Below are positions 1 to 9,165 of a DNA stretch of 64,000 bases, piece by piece. The stretch comes from Corynebacterium simulans (GTDB lineage: Bacteria; Actinomycetota; Actinomycetes; Mycobacteriales; Mycobacteriaceae): positions 1,302,001 to 1,366,000 of the forward strand of contig NZ_CP014634.1 of the NCBI RefSeq assembly GCF_001586215.1, read 5' to 3'. Both the position numbers and the translations under genes were made by a program. Within the stretch, counting starts at the first letter, position 1. Every line of letters begins with the position of its first letter. A model generated the notes under the pieces. That model saw only the letters and a program-made list of their open reading frames with translations. It searched no databases and was not told where the DNA came from.

Positions 1-87
1 TGCTTCACCGCCGGTACCCACGAGGGAGGCCAGCTTGATGAACTGGCCGAGCTTAATGGAATCGCCCTTGATTGAGACTTCTAACAT
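1..87 (-). CDS. S4-domain RNA-binding protein, N-terminal part
   Basis: The ATG at 85-87 opens a frame that runs off the left edge after 29 codons. The visible part begins MLEVSIKGDSIKLGQFIKLA and continues with SLVGTGGEA, the pattern of the short single-domain S4 proteins (YbcJ/YaaA type) that bind structured RNA. It starts 10 bases after the stop of the lipoprotein hydrolase gene and is the last visible member of a minus-strand run. The family is clear from the N-terminus, but the cellular RNA target cannot be told. Confidence 0.75.
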   Translation of the reverse strand, partial: MLEVSIKGDSIKLGQFIKLASLVGTGGEA

Positions 88-97
88 GCGGCATAGC

Positions 98-1021
98 TTA
101 CCGAGAAGGCACCTTGCCGGGATACTCAACCTTGAAGAAGTCCAAAATGGAGTTGGTTGCCCAATCGTGCGGGACAAGCCCGCTGCGATCCGTTACGCCA
201 CCGTTCCAGGTGTGCGTGCCGCCCTTAATTTTGTAATTCACTGTGGGCACCGCGCAGGAACCCCACGTAAAGCGGGTGACTGCGTCTTCCCGGTGCTCGG
301 CGGGGAAAGGATCGCAGGCATTGTCCTCGGCGACTTCCGCCATGGTCTCCTCCACACCGCGGTAGTGGCCACCGTGGGCGGTGCCGCCACCGTAATTAAT
401 AACGACGTCGGCAGTGCCGTGCACCGCAAAATAAGGGGTGGGCTTTCCTCCACAGTTTTCATCCACGGCATCGTAGTTCGCCGCGGAAACCGTGGCGGCG
501 CCGTCCAACTGCCGGTTGCAGGCTAGGGCGCGCACGAAACCGCCGCCATTGGAAAAGCCTGCGGCAAAGACGCGGCCATCGGTGTTGTAATTCTGTTTAA
601 CCCAGGCCAAGGTGTCATCCACCAAAGCGAAGTCTTCCCCCAAGGAAGTCTGCGCATAAGGCGCAGGCGCCCAAGCCTCCCCAATACCCGCAGGAAAGAG
701 CGTGATGGCGTTGGCCTCATAGAGCTCAGTGTCCTGGAAGATGGTCGCGGGATCGCTGTTATATCCATGAAAGACCATGACCACCGGCGCGGGCTGCGCT
801 GCGTCATAGTTATCAGGTACGTGCGCTATGAAGCTTCTGCCGCTGGGCAGCTCGATCGTGCGGTAGTGGCCGGTCTGCGTTGCGCCCTGGGAAGGAAGCT
901 CGGCCTTTTCCGAGGCCGTTTCCATGTCCGCGGGATAATCATAGCGGCCGCGCCCCGGCTCATCGACGTGCGAGCACGCGCTCAAGCCTAGGCACAGCGC
1001 TATTAAAAGATACTTGCGCAC
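98..1021 (-). CDS. LpqC-like secreted lipoprotein esterase (alpha/beta hydrolase)
   Basis: A 307-residue protein with a lipoprotein signal peptide: hydrophobic residues 4-14 and lipobox LSAC with Cys16. The mature part is an alpha/beta hydrolase of the LpqC / polyhydroxybutyrate-depolymerase-like family. The nucleophile elbow GFSNGG places Ser at 157, HGTAD gives an acid near 205 and GGTHTW a histidine at 270, so the triad looks complete. HG near residue 85 fits the oxyanion loop. It should be anchored to the outer face of the membrane and hydrolyse an ester; the substrate is unknown. It lies 4 bases after the UPF0145 gene and is probably cotranscribed with it. Confidence 0.8.
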   Translation of the reverse strand: MRKYLLIALCLGLSACSHVDEPGRGRYDYPADMETASEKAELPSQGATQTGHYRTIELPSGRSFIAHVPDNYDAAQPAPVVMVFHGYNSDPATIFQDTELYEANAITLFPAGIGEAWAPAPYAQTSLGEDFALVDDTLAWVKQNYNTDGRVFAAGFSNGGGFVRALACNRQLDGAATVSAANYDAVDENCGGKPTPYFAVHGTADVVINYGGGTAHGGHYRGVEETMAEVAEDNACDPFPAEHREDAVTRFTWGSCAVPTVNYKIKGGTHTWNGGVTDRSGLVPHDWATNSILDFFKVEYPGKVPSR

Positions 1022-1025
1022 CTAT

Positions 1026-1352
1026 CTAGAGAGCGCGCAGCTTTACTGCTGTGCCGGTGGCGGTGACCATCAGCATGTCGTTGGCCTGGCCCATAGGCGA
1101 GTAATCAAAGCTGATGCCCACGACGGCGTCGGCGCCCAGCTCCTGGCCGCGGTTCCACAGCTCGTTAAGCGCTGCCTCGCGGGCCTTGACTGCCTCTTCC
1201 TCATAGCCAGCGGAGCGGCCGCCAGTGAAGCTGCGGAAGGAGGCGCCTAAGTCCTTGAGGAAGTTAATGCCGGTCACCGTCTCACCCGCAATGACGCGAA
1301 TGTACTCGGTGATTTCGTGACCATCGACGTTGTTGGTGGTGGTGAAAATCAT
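1026..1352 (-). CDS. UPF0145 (YbjQ-like) protein
   Basis: A 108-residue protein starting MIFTTTNNVDGHEI. It has the family's marks: the N-terminal strand plus a conserved GADAVVGISFDYSP segment near residues 73-86. Length is typical. These proteins are small, oligomeric and of unknown function. The start codon is 10 bases from the end of the DUF2218 gene upstream, so they likely share a transcript. Confidence 0.85.
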   Translation of the reverse strand: MIFTTTNNVDGHEITEYIRVIAGETVTGINFLKDLGASFRSFTGGRSAGYEEEAVKAREAALNELWNRGQELGADAVVGISFDYSPMGQANDMLMVTATGTAVKLRAL

Positions 1353-1362
1353 GAGCCCTAGA

Positions 1363-1716
1363 CTACCTGCGTTCTGGGGGAAGATCAGCGACGCTGAAGT
1401 ACACGCCCGGTGTGCCGTCGGCGCGGGTGAACTCGACCTTCAAGTCGTCCTTCTTGCCAAAGCCCACGAGGTGGCGGGCCACAACGTGCTCGACGGACTT
1501 GATGCTTTCTGAGTCTGCCTCGACGTTGAGGAGGAGGATGTTGGGCTCAACAGCAAGGTCGAGGGTACCGCGGGTGTTTTCGCGCTCGAAGACGCAGCGG
1601 CCAGTTTCGGTTTCTGGGTCCCAGTGGGCGTCAATCTTGGCAGAGAAATGCGATGCCAGCTGCTTGCCGTAGCGTGCCGGGCGATCGGTTGAAACGCGTG
1701 CGGTGGAATTGCTCAT
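1363..1716 (-). CDS. DUF2218 domain protein
   Basis: A 117-residue protein from the ATG at 1714-1716 (MSNSTARVSTDRPARYGKQL). The motif ARYGKQLASHFSAK and the later acidic segment match DUF2218, a small family often found beside siderophore or metal uptake genes in actinobacteria. A longer reading upstream would add 18 residues (MREYSRWLGKPKTRTVSG) that overlap the LysE stop and do not resemble the family, so the internal ATG is preferred. Function unknown. Confidence 0.75.
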   Translation of the reverse strand: MSNSTARVSTDRPARYGKQLASHFSAKIDAHWDPETETGRCVFERENTRGTLDLAVEPNILLLNVEADSESIKSVEHVVARHLVGFGKKDDLKVEFTRADGTPGVYFSVADLPPERR

Positions 1717-1741
1717 GCCGGACACTGTACGCGTTTTAGGT

Positions 1742-2452
1742 TTACCTAACCAGCGCGAGTATTCCCTCATAAATCATCACGCAGCCCAAGGCGCCGAAGA
1801 TGAGGCCCGAGCCGATATCGAGATGGGCCGAATACTTCGTGAGGAAACGCGCCGCCGCGCGGACGATGAGCGCGAAGGTAGAAAACCACGCCACGGAGAC
1901 CACAGTCAGGATGATGGCGATGAACACGGTCCATTCAAGCCCCATGTCAGGGCGAATGAACTGGGCAAAGACGGCACCAAAGAAGACAAGCGCCTTCGGG
2001 TTGGAAAGGTTGGTGAGCATGCCCAGCTTGTAGGCGCGGCCAGCGGTGATGTCCTCGACGTCGCCAGTGCTCACTGCCTGCTCGATGTGCTCCTCATCGA
2101 AGCTTCCCGCGCTTTCCGCTGAGTCCTGTGAAGTACTGCGGGCAGAGTTAAGGGCAGAGCGCCGTTGCGTCAGGCCCGAGCGGATAGAGCCATAGGCCAT
2201 CCAGAGAAGGAAGCCCCCGCCCACCAGCTGCAGCAAACCGAGCAGACTGGGGCGAGCGGCGATAAGAGCAGATAGCCCTGCCAGGGAGGCGGTGAGCCAG
2301 ACGACGATGCCGGTGCAGATGCCCAGCGCACACATGATTCCGGCACGCATGGACCGCGGGGCGACGCGGATGACCTGCACTACATCAGGGCCGGGAGCGA
2401 CGATCATCGCCACCCACACTCCTAGCAGCGAAACTAATGCAGCTAAAGTCAT
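1742..2452 (-). CDS. LysE/RhtB family amino-acid exporter
   Basis: A 236-residue membrane protein. It starts with a hydrophobic helix and the family motif GVWVAMIVAPGPDVVQV (residues 11-27), then further membrane segments around 40-65, 67-90, and near 160-185, 190-215 and 215-234. The NLSNPKA motif near residue 150 is typical of LysE/RhtB exporters. The central cytoplasmic loop (about residues 95-140) is longer and more acidic than usual. The substrate is not predictable. It begins 21 bases after the betA stop, so it may be read through from that gene. Confidence 0.85.
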   Translation of the reverse strand: MTLAALVSLLGVWVAMIVAPGPDVVQVIRVAPRSMRAGIMCALGICTGIVVWLTASLAGLSALIAARPSLLGLLQLVGGGFLLWMAYGSIRSGLTQRRSALNSARSTSQDSAESAGSFDEEHIEQAVSTGDVEDITAGRAYKLGMLTNLSNPKALVFFGAVFAQFIRPDMGLEWTVFIAIILTVVSVAWFSTFALIVRAAARFLTKYSAHLDIGSGLIFGALGCVMIYEGILALVR

Positions 2453-2473
2453 CCGACCCTTCTCTTGGCTCTT

Positions 2474-4249
2474 CTAGTAAGCACCCTTTACGGCCTGCTT
2501 GTGATCGCGCACTGCCTCGCCTGGGGCGTACAGCGGCATATCCTCGCCAGCCTTGTACCAGGTTACGTCGTTAAGCGGTGCCAAAGGCTTCTTTCCGGCA
2601 ATCAGATCGGCGGCCTTCTCGCCCACCATCATCGTTGGCGAGTAGATGTTGCCGTTGGTCACGGACGGGAAGACGCCAGCATCAGCGATGTAGAGGCCCT
2701 CAATGCCCCAGACCTGCATGGTTTCTGGATCCACAACCGCCATTGGGTCATCCTTGGAACCCATCTTGGTGGTGCACGACGGGTGCAGTGCGGTCTCACC
2801 GTCGTTACGTACCCATTCGAGGATCTCCTCGTCGGTCTGCACGTCAGGGCCCGGGCTGAACTCGCGGGCGCCCACCTCAGCCATGGCTTCGGTGTCCAGC
2901 AGAGAACGCGCAACGCGCACTGCCTCGACCCACTCGCGGCGATCCTGGTCGGTCTTCAGGTAGTTGAAGAGAATCTCCGGCTTTTCGTGGATATCGGCGC
3001 TCTTGATGCGGACATGGCCCTTGGTATCGGAGAACATCGGGCCAACGTGCCACTGGAAGCCGTGCTTGACGTCGGCCTTCTGGCCGTCGTAGCGCACTGC
3101 CATCGGCAGGAAGTGGAACATCAGGTTCGGGTATTCCTCGTTCTCGTTGGAACGAACGAATCCGCCACCCTCGAAGTGGGAGGTTGCAACCGGGCCCTTC
3201 TTGGTGAGAATCCACTGCAGGCCCATAAATGGCCAGCGCCACTTGTCCAGGTAAGGCTGGGAAGAAGCGGTGGACTTGGTGGTCTCGTACTGGATGTAGA
3301 CCTCGAGGTGATCCTGCAGGTTCTCGCCCACGCCTGGCAGGTGCTTGACGACGTCGATTCCGTGCTTGCGCAGCAACTCCTCGTCACCGACACCGGAGAC
3401 CTGCAGCAGCTGCGGGGTGTTGATGGCGCCAGCGGAAAGGACGATCTTCTCGGCGAATACGCGGTGGACGCCGCCCTTCCACTCGTATTCCACGCCGACG
3501 GCCTTCTGGCCTTCGAAGAGAACCTTGGTGGTAAAAGCGCGAGTACGAACCTCGAGGTTCTCGCGGTCTAGGTTCGGGTGCAGGTATGCACGCGCGGCGG
3601 ACCAGCGCTTGCCGTGCTTGATGTTGCGGTCGAAAGGAGCAAAGCCTTCCTGGCGGTAACCGTTAACGTCGTTGGTCAGGTGGTAGCCGGCCTGCTGCAC
3701 GGACTTGAACAGGGCCTGGAAGAGCTCGCTGGTTGCAGGACCGCGGGAAAGGTAGAGCGGGCCGTCGTGGCCGCGGCGCGGATCGTTATCTTCTGCCGCG
3801 GCGGCGTTTTCCATGCGGTTGAAATAAGGCAGGCAGTGCGCGAAGTCCCAGTTTTCCATGCCCGGGTTCTTGGCCCACTTCTCGTAGTCCATGGGGTTGC
3901 CACGCTGGTAAATCATGCCGTTGACGGAAGAAGAGCCACCCAGCAGCTTGCCACGGGCGTGGTAGATGCGGCGGCCATTCATCTCTGGCTCCGGCTCGGA
4001 TTCGTACATCCAGTCGTAGTTCTTTGCACCAATCGGGAAAGAGAATGCGGAAGGCATGTGGACGAAGAGATCCCACAGGGAATCGTTGCGTCCGGCCTCA
4101 AGGACCAGCACACGAGTGTTCTTGTCTTCGGTCAGGCGTTCGGCGATGACGGAGCCTGCGGAGCCACCGCCAACGACGACTACGTCGCTTACTTCATCGG
4201 TGACCTTCTTAGCGGAACGCTTCTTGGTCAGCTTGTCCATAAAACCCAT
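2474..4249 (-). CDS. betA: Choline dehydrogenase (GMC flavoprotein)
   Basis: Oxidises choline to betaine aldehyde with FAD. The protein of about 591 residues has the N-terminal dinucleotide motif [11 protein letters not shown], the GMC signatures [14 protein letters not shown] and [13 protein letters not shown], and the C-terminal catalytic region ([11 protein letters not shown] and GNIYSPTMM). The start chosen is the ATG at 4247-4249, preceded by AAGGGGA at good spacing; an in-frame ATG 30 bases further up has no such site and lies inside the operator palindrome. The gene is divergent from betT and betB, so one control region could serve the choline-to-betaine pathway. An N-terminal lysine-rich stretch precedes the flavin domain. 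Confidence 0.9.
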   Translation of the reverse strand: MGFMDKLTKKRSAKKVTDEVSDVVVVGGGSAGSVIAERLTEDKNTRVLVLEAGRNDSLWDLFVHMPSAFSFPIGAKNYDWMYESEPEPEMNGRRIYHARGKLLGGSSSVNGMIYQRGNPMDYEKWAKNPGMENWDFAHCLPYFNRMENAAAAEDNDPRRGHDGPLYLSRGPATSELFQALFKSVQQAGYHLTNDVNGYRQEGFAPFDRNIKHGKRWSAARAYLHPNLDRENLEVRTRAFTTKVLFEGQKAVGVEYEWKGGVHRVFAEKIVLSAGAINTPQLLQVSGVGDEELLRKHGIDVVKHLPGVGENLQDHLEVYIQYETTKSTASSQPYLDKWRWPFMGLQWILTKKGPVATSHFEGGGFVRSNENEEYPNLMFHFLPMAVRYDGQKADVKHGFQWHVGPMFSDTKGHVRIKSADIHEKPEILFNYLKTDQDRREWVEAVRVARSLLDTEAMAEVGAREFSPGPDVQTDEEILEWVRNDGETALHPSCTTKMGSKDDPMAVVDPETMQVWGIEGLYIADAGVFPSVTNGNIYSPTMMVGEKAADLIAGKKPLAPLNDVTWYKAGEDMPLYAPGEAVRDHKQAVKGAY

Positions 4250-4264
4250 AAATCCCCTTCTTTC

Positions 4265-4280
4265 TGTGAAATATTTCACA
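4265..4280. promoter_or_regulatory. 16-bp perfect palindrome before betA
   Basis: TGTGAAATATTTCACA is an exact inverted repeat 15 bases before the chosen betA start. Its position between promoter and ribosome-binding site fits a repressor operator. The regulator is not in this window; a BetI/TetR- or GntR-type protein is possible but unproven. Related half-sites (GTGAAA near 4301 and TTTCAC near 4488) occur in the same intergenic region. Confidence 0.5.
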
Positions 4281-4582
4281 CGTCAAGATTGTCCCACCGG
4301 AAGTGAAAACATTGTAATTTATACAAAAGTCTGTATTTATTCACATCGCCTCATGTGCGGGCACTACCTTCAGAGTACACATCCTTCTAGAAGTTTGCCC
4401 ATCTTAATGTATATTTACCTTGTCCGGATGGATGTCTCTGGAGATGAAATCCGAAGTCTTTGCACATAGGTTGCCCGAATATGATTCATTTCACTCACCT
4501 TTCTCTCCCTGCGATCTTGTGAGCATTTTGGGGCACCCGTGCGAAAGATTCGGCCCAAACCAACCAACATTAGGAGAAGTAG
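4281..4582. promoter_or_regulatory. Divergent betA / betT control region
   Basis: About 300 AT-rich bases between the two divergent choline genes, without a credible gene. It holds the probable promoters of both units and half-sites related to the 4265 palindrome. A purine-rich ribosome-binding site (AGGAGA, about 4572-4577) serves betT. Confidence 0.55.
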
Positions 4583-6832
4583 ATGGCTAACTTTGACCCT
4601 CACGATCCTGAGGAGTCTCACACTTCAAGTAAAGTCCCCCAAGAAGGGGGTAAAAACACCTCTCTCGCAACCCCATCTGGAGAGCCCAAGAAGCGCAGCC
4701 CACGCTACCAAGTTCGTGCCCTCGTCGGCAGCTACAAGGCTGAAACCGGCGATGCCGTAGGCGCGGATCAGGTCCCTGCTCCCAAGACAAACTGGCCGGT
4801 ATTTATCATCTCCGGCGTCCTCATTATTGCCATGGCGCTCTATGCCGGGCTCGGCCGCGATTCCGCGGCGGAAACCCTCGCCAGCGTCACCGGCTGGATC
4901 GGCCACAACCTCGGCTGGTTCTATGTCCTCACCGCCACCATCGCCGTGGTCTTCGTGCTCTATATTGCCTTTTCCAATGCCGGCAATATCCGCCTCGGCC
5001 CGGACCACTCGCGGCCGAAATTCAACACCTTCTCTTGGGCGTCCATGCTCTTTGCCGCCGGCATCGGCGTGGACCTCATGTTCTTCGCTGTCGCAGAACC
5101 CGTGACCATGTACGTCACCCCACCGGTCGGGGAAGGCGAAAACATGGAGGCCGCCAAGGAGGCCGTGGTGTGGGCGATGTTCCACTACGGCATCACCGGT
5201 TGGGCGCTTTATGCACTGATGGGCATGGCCTTCGGTTACTTCGCCTACCGCCTCAATATGCCGCTGGCTATCCGCTCCGCGCTGTATCCGCTCATCGGCA
5301 AGCGCGTACACGGCCCAGTTGGTGATGCAGTCGATATCGCTGCCATGCTGGGCACCGTCTTCGGTGTGACCGCCTCCCTGGGCATCGGTGTGGTGCAGCT
5401 GTCCTACGGCTTCCACCTCATCTTCGGCATCGAGCAGGGCCTTGGTCTGCAGTCCGCTCTCATCATTATTGCGGTGGCCATTGCCACACTGTCGGCTGTA
5501 TCCGGTGTGGATAAGGGCATTCGCTTCCTCTCCGAGCTGAACGTCTATTTGGCCATCGCGCTGATGGTCTACGTCGTGGTCTTTGGCAAGACCGCCTACC
5601 TCTTCGATGCCATCGTGACCAATATCGGTGACTACGTCTCGAAGTTCCCATCCTGGACCATGGAGACCTTCGCCTTCGCCGAAGACCAAGCCAACGTAGA
5701 CACTTGGATGCAGTCCTGGACCCTCTTCTTCTGGGCATGGTGGATTGCCTGGGCTACCTTCGTCGGCCTGTTCCTCGCCCGTATTTCCCGCGGCCGCACC
5801 CTGCGGCAGTTCATCTTCGGCGTGCTGACCTTCCCCTTCCTGTTCATCCTGATGTGGATGTCCTTCTTCGGCAACACCGCTTTGGACATGGTTCGTTCCG
5901 GCGAATACCCCGACTTTGCCGAAGCCGCAATCAATACACCGGAGCAAGGCTTCTACGACATGCTGGCCGAGTTCCCCGGCGCATCCATCGTCATCTTCTT
6001 GACCACGTTCATCGGTCTGCTGCTCTACATCACCTCAGCCGACTCTGGTGCGCTGGTGATGTCCAACTTCACCTCGAAGATTACGGATAGCCGCCAGGAC
6101 GGCCCGAAGTGGATGCGCATCTTCTGGTCCGTCACCGTGGGCGCACTAACCCTGGCGCTTTTGCAGATCGATGGCATCACCACAGTCCAGTCCGCCACCG
6201 TGGTCATGGGCCTGCCTTTCGCCTTCGTGGTCTACCTCATTATGTTCTCCCTGTGGAAGTCCCTGCGCCTAGAAAACGTGCAGCGCGAAGCCCGCACCAC
6301 CGCTATGCACGGAGTGATTTCCTCCCGTACCGAGCGCGAACCGGCCAATGCCGACCTCTGGAAGAACCGCCTCGACCGGGCCAATACCTTCCCCTCTAAG
6401 CAGGAGATGGATACCTATTTGCGCGAAACCGCCACCTACGCCCTCCAGCAGGTGGCAACGCACATGCGTACCCGCGGCTACGACGCCATCTTGCTCACCA
6501 GTGAGCTTCCCGACGTCGAACTGCCCCAACTCGACCTAGAAGTAAAGCTGCACAATGAGCGCATGTTCCGCTACCAGCTTTTCCCGGTAGCGGCCGAGCG
6601 CCCCGATTTCAGCGCGGGCGAAGGCGACGAGTACTACCGCCTCGAGGTCTACGATATGACCGGTTCGCTGGGCTATGACGTCTACGGCTATTCCGAGAAC
6701 CAAATCATCAATAACGTGCTGGACCTCTACGAGCGCCACCTGGCCTTCCTCTACATGCAGCAGACCCAGCCGGGTGACTCCGATGTCTCTGATGGCGCCG
6801 AGCCCGAGCGCACCTGGCGCGAAGATAGCTAA
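4583..6832 (+). CDS. betT: BCCT-family choline transporter
   Basis: A 749-residue secondary transporter of the betaine/choline/carnitine family, probably importing choline with sodium or protons. The first ~70 residues are hydrophilic; about twelve membrane segments follow. The tryptophan-rich FFWAWWIAWATFVGLF segment near residues 380-395, which lines the substrate site in BCCT proteins, is present. After the last helix, about 170 C-terminal residues form a cytoplasmic domain ending near YERHLAFLYMQQ, as in BetT-type osmosensing choline carriers. betB follows after 45 bases, so both are likely one transcript, divergent from betA. Confidence 0.9.
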   Translation: MANFDPHDPEESHTSSKVPQEGGKNTSLATPSGEPKKRSPRYQVRALVGSYKAETGDAVGADQVPAPKTNWPVFIISGVLIIAMALYAGLGRDSAAETLASVTGWIGHNLGWFYVLTATIAVVFVLYIAFSNAGNIRLGPDHSRPKFNTFSWASMLFAAGIGVDLMFFAVAEPVTMYVTPPVGEGENMEAAKEAVVWAMFHYGITGWALYALMGMAFGYFAYRLNMPLAIRSALYPLIGKRVHGPVGDAVDIAAMLGTVFGVTASLGIGVVQLSYGFHLIFGIEQGLGLQSALIIIAVAIATLSAVSGVDKGIRFLSELNVYLAIALMVYVVVFGKTAYLFDAIVTNIGDYVSKFPSWTMETFAFAEDQANVDTWMQSWTLFFWAWWIAWATFVGLFLARISRGRTLRQFIFGVLTFPFLFILMWMSFFGNTALDMVRSGEYPDFAEAAINTPEQGFYDMLAEFPGASIVIFLTTFIGLLLYITSADSGALVMSNFTSKITDSRQDGPKWMRIFWSVTVGALTLALLQIDGITTVQSATVVMGLPFAFVVYLIMFSLWKSLRLENVQREARTTAMHGVISSRTEREPANADLWKNRLDRANTFPSKQEMDTYLRETATYALQQVATHMRTRGYDAILLTSELPDVELPQLDLEVKLHNERMFRYQLFPVAAERPDFSAGEGDEYYRLEVYDMTGSLGYDVYGYSENQIINNVLDLYERHLAFLYMQQTQPGDSDVSDGAEPERTWREDS

Positions 6833-6877
6833 GCTGGCCACTACAACTACCTCTATGAGAGAAAGGTTGCTTTTCAC

Positions 6878-8455
6878 TTGAGCACCCAGAACACTTTGTT
6901 CGACCCCACCCAGACCGACCTGCTGAAGGGCGTGCATGCTGATGGCGCCCCGAAGTCCCTGTTCATCAACGGTAAGTGGGAAGCCGCCCAAAGCGGCGAC
7001 ACCCGCACCATCATTTGCCCGGCCGATGGTTCCACCGTCGGTTTAGTCTCCGAGGCATCCGACGAGGACACCGAGCGCGCCATCAAGGTTGCCCGTGAAA
7101 GCTTTGATAACGGCGAGTGGGCTAATACCCCGGCCGCCGAGCGCGGCAAGCTGGTCATCCGCGTGGCCGATTTCATCCGCGAGCACAAGGAACTTTTCGC
7201 TTCCGCCGAGTCCGCTGATACCGGCAAGCGCTATGAGGAGTCCTTCGGCGATATGGATGACATCGCCAACGCCTTTGAGTACTTCGGCACCCTGGCCCAG
7301 CACCAGGCCGGCCGCGTAGTCGACCCGCAGGATCCCAACCTGCGATCGCGCATCGACGCCGAGCCCGTTGGCGTCTGCGGACTGATTACCCCGTGGAACT
7401 ACCCGCTTCTGCAGGTCTCCTGGAAGGTCGGCCCGGCCCTGGCCGCCGGCAATACCTTCGTCCTCAAGCAGGCGGAACTCACTCCGCACACCGCGATGCT
7501 GCTCATGGCCGCCCTCAAGGAATGCGGATTGCCAGACGGTGTGGGCAACCTCATCACCGGCGCCGGTGCCAACTGCGGCAACCCACTGTCCCAGCATCCT
7601 GACGTCGATATGGTCTCCTTCACCGGCGGCCTGGTCACCGGCAAGATCATCGCAAAGAACGCTGCGGAGACCGTCAAGCGCACCGCGCTGGAGCTCGGTG
7701 GCAAGAACCCGAACGTCATCTTCGCCGACGCGGACTTCGACGTCGCTGTAGATAACGCCCTCAACGGCGCTTTCTTCCACTCCGGCCAGGTCTGCTCCGC
7801 GGGTTCCCGCATCATCGTGGAAGAATCCCTGCACGATAAGTTCATCGAGGCACTGGTGGCGCGCACCAACAACATCAAGATCGGCGGTCCGACCGACGAT
7901 AAGGCGGAGACCGGCCCGCTCATCTCCGCCGATCACCGCGAGAAGGTCGCCGCTTACGTGGACAAGGCCCGCGAGCAGGGCGCCAAGATCCTCACCGGCG
8001 GCCGTGCCGCTACCAGTGAGGACACCAATGGCCAGCACGGTACCGGCAACACGGACCTGGGCAAGGGCGTGTACTACCTGCCGACCATCATCGATGGCGC
8101 CACCAAGGACATGGAGTGTGTCCACGACGAGGCCTTCGGCCCTACCGTGACCATCGAGACCTTCACCACCGAGGAGGAGGCCATCGCCATCGCGAATGAC
8201 ACCGAGTACGGCCTGGCTGGCGCCGTCTACACTTCCGACGCCGGCCGCGCCGAGCGCGTTGCCCGCGCCCTGCGCCATGGCACCATCTGGATCAACGACT
8301 TCCACCCGTACCTGCCGCAGGCAGAGTGGGGCGGCTTCAAGCAGTCCGGCAATGGCCGCGAGCTTGGCCCCACCGGCTTGGCCGAGTACCAGGAGCACAA
8401 GCACGTCTACCAGAACCTGGCCCCTGCGGCTTGGGACCAGTTCGGTTTGCAGTAA
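6878..8455 (+). CDS. betB: Betaine-aldehyde dehydrogenase
   Basis: NAD(P)-dependent aldehyde dehydrogenase, 525 residues, completing choline oxidation to glycine betaine. The catalytic glutamate lies in LELGGKNPN and the catalytic cysteine in GQVCSAGSR; the cofactor loop SFTGG and the C-terminal WGGFKQSGNGRE motif are intact. The start is a TTG at 6878-6880 behind GAGAAAGG, with no nearer ATG. Neighbouring betT and betA support the BetB assignment over other aldehyde dehydrogenases. Confidence 0.88.
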   Translation: MSTQNTLFDPTQTDLLKGVHADGAPKSLFINGKWEAAQSGDTRTIICPADGSTVGLVSEASDEDTERAIKVARESFDNGEWANTPAAERGKLVIRVADFIREHKELFASAESADTGKRYEESFGDMDDIANAFEYFGTLAQHQAGRVVDPQDPNLRSRIDAEPVGVCGLITPWNYPLLQVSWKVGPALAAGNTFVLKQAELTPHTAMLLMAALKECGLPDGVGNLITGAGANCGNPLSQHPDVDMVSFTGGLVTGKIIAKNAAETVKRTALELGGKNPNVIFADADFDVAVDNALNGAFFHSGQVCSAGSRIIVEESLHDKFIEALVARTNNIKIGGPTDDKAETGPLISADHREKVAAYVDKAREQGAKILTGGRAATSEDTNGQHGTGNTDLGKGVYYLPTIIDGATKDMECVHDEAFGPTVTIETFTTEEEAIAIANDTEYGLAGAVYTSDAGRAERVARALRHGTIWINDFHPYLPQAEWGGFKQSGNGRELGPTGLAEYQEHKHVYQNLAPAAWDQFGLQ

Positions 8456-8581
8456 TTAACTCTGCGTGCGTGGCTTGATGGTCATCGTGTCGATGTTGAC
8501 GTGCGCTGGAAGCGAAGCCACCCAGCGCACCGTCGAGCACGCAGGCTTCCCGCGAGATAGTGACCGCGGAAGGATCGGTTT
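8456..8581 (-). pseudogene. C-terminal remnant of a short-chain dehydrogenase/reductase
   Basis: On the minus strand, the frame ending at TAA (8456-8458) reads ...STVRWVASLPAHVNIDTM followed by TIKPRTQS. This is the typical C-terminal tail of SDR proteins (an 'A-x-x-V-x-W-x-x-S-L-P-x-x-V-x-I' pattern). Nothing before it in any frame rebuilds the Rossmann domain, and the gene directly upstream is intact. I read it as the stump of a deleted gene. Confidence 0.45.
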
Positions 8582-9127
8582 CTAGCTCGCGATGGAATCC
8601 TCAAGCTCAGCCAGCATGTTGTCAACGAGGCCAATCTTGAAGTCAGCTGGCGCGAAGGCGCCCTCGTTCATGTCGGTGATGAGGTTGACCTCTACCTGAG
8701 TGCGCAGCTGCTTCATGGAGAAGTTAGCCACTGCCAGGCGCCATGCCTCAACTGCGCGAATGCCGCCGGAGAAGCTGTACCCCACGAAAGCGATGGACTT
8801 GTTTACCCACTCGGCGCCCAAGGAATCGAAGGCGTTCTTGAACGGACCCGGCACGGAGTGGTTGTACTCAGGGGTGACAAAGACGTAGCCATCGCAAGAA
8901 TCGATGGCATCGGACCAAGCCTGAACGTTGGCGTCGTCATAGCTCTTGTTCGCCGCCATCGGGATGACGGAGGTGGTCATGATCGGAACGTTGAATGCCT
9001 TGAGATCAATTACTTCGTATTCAACGCCGGTGTTGCGGCCTTTAGCCAAGTCACCAACCCAGTTTGCGATTGCCTCGCCTGCACGATCGTCGCGAGTAGA
9101 GCCGAGAACGATGCCAATCTTTGCCAT
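8582..9127 (-). CDS. NADPH-dependent FMN reductase
   Basis: A 181-residue flavodoxin-fold protein beginning MAKIGIVLGSTRDDRAGEAI. The GSTR phosphate-binding loop (residues 9-12), the VTPEYNHSVPG motif (about 84-94) and GYSFSGG near residue 115 are characteristic of NADPH-dependent FMN/quinone/azo reductases. Such proteins reduce flavins, quinones or metals in the cytoplasm. The gene has its own control region with an 18-bp inverted repeat. Confidence 0.88.
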   Translation of the reverse strand: MAKIGIVLGSTRDDRAGEAIANWVGDLAKGRNTGVEYEVIDLKAFNVPIMTTSVIPMAANKSYDDANVQAWSDAIDSCDGYVFVTPEYNHSVPGPFKNAFDSLGAEWVNKSIAFVGYSFSGGIRAVEAWRLAVANFSMKQLRTQVEVNLITDMNEGAFAPADFKIGLVDNMLAELEDSIAS

Positions 9128-9147
9128 GGGAATAACCCTCTTTCGTT

Positions 9148-9165
9148 TTGTTGATTAGTCAACAA
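9148..9165. promoter_or_regulatory. Inverted repeat before the FMN reductase gene
   Basis: TTGTTGA, four bases, then TCAACAA: 7-bp perfect arms 21 bases upstream of the reductase ATG and overlapping the end of alkB. The TTG-x-TTAGTCAA type of sequence is common for MarR-family operators controlling redox enzymes; the cognate regulator is not in the window. Confidence 0.5.

Noticed and set aside
2465..3571. Long plus-strand open frame of 368 codons
   Set aside because: It is antisense to betA, whose GMC motifs are unmistakable, and encodes no recognisable protein.
4625..5947. 440-codon minus-strand frame inside betT
   Set aside because: Antisense shadow of the transporter gene with biased His/Glu/Gly composition.
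7043..8404. 453-codon minus-strand frame inside betB
   Set aside because: Shadow of a clear aldehyde dehydrogenase; low-complexity Gly/Val/Leu sequence.
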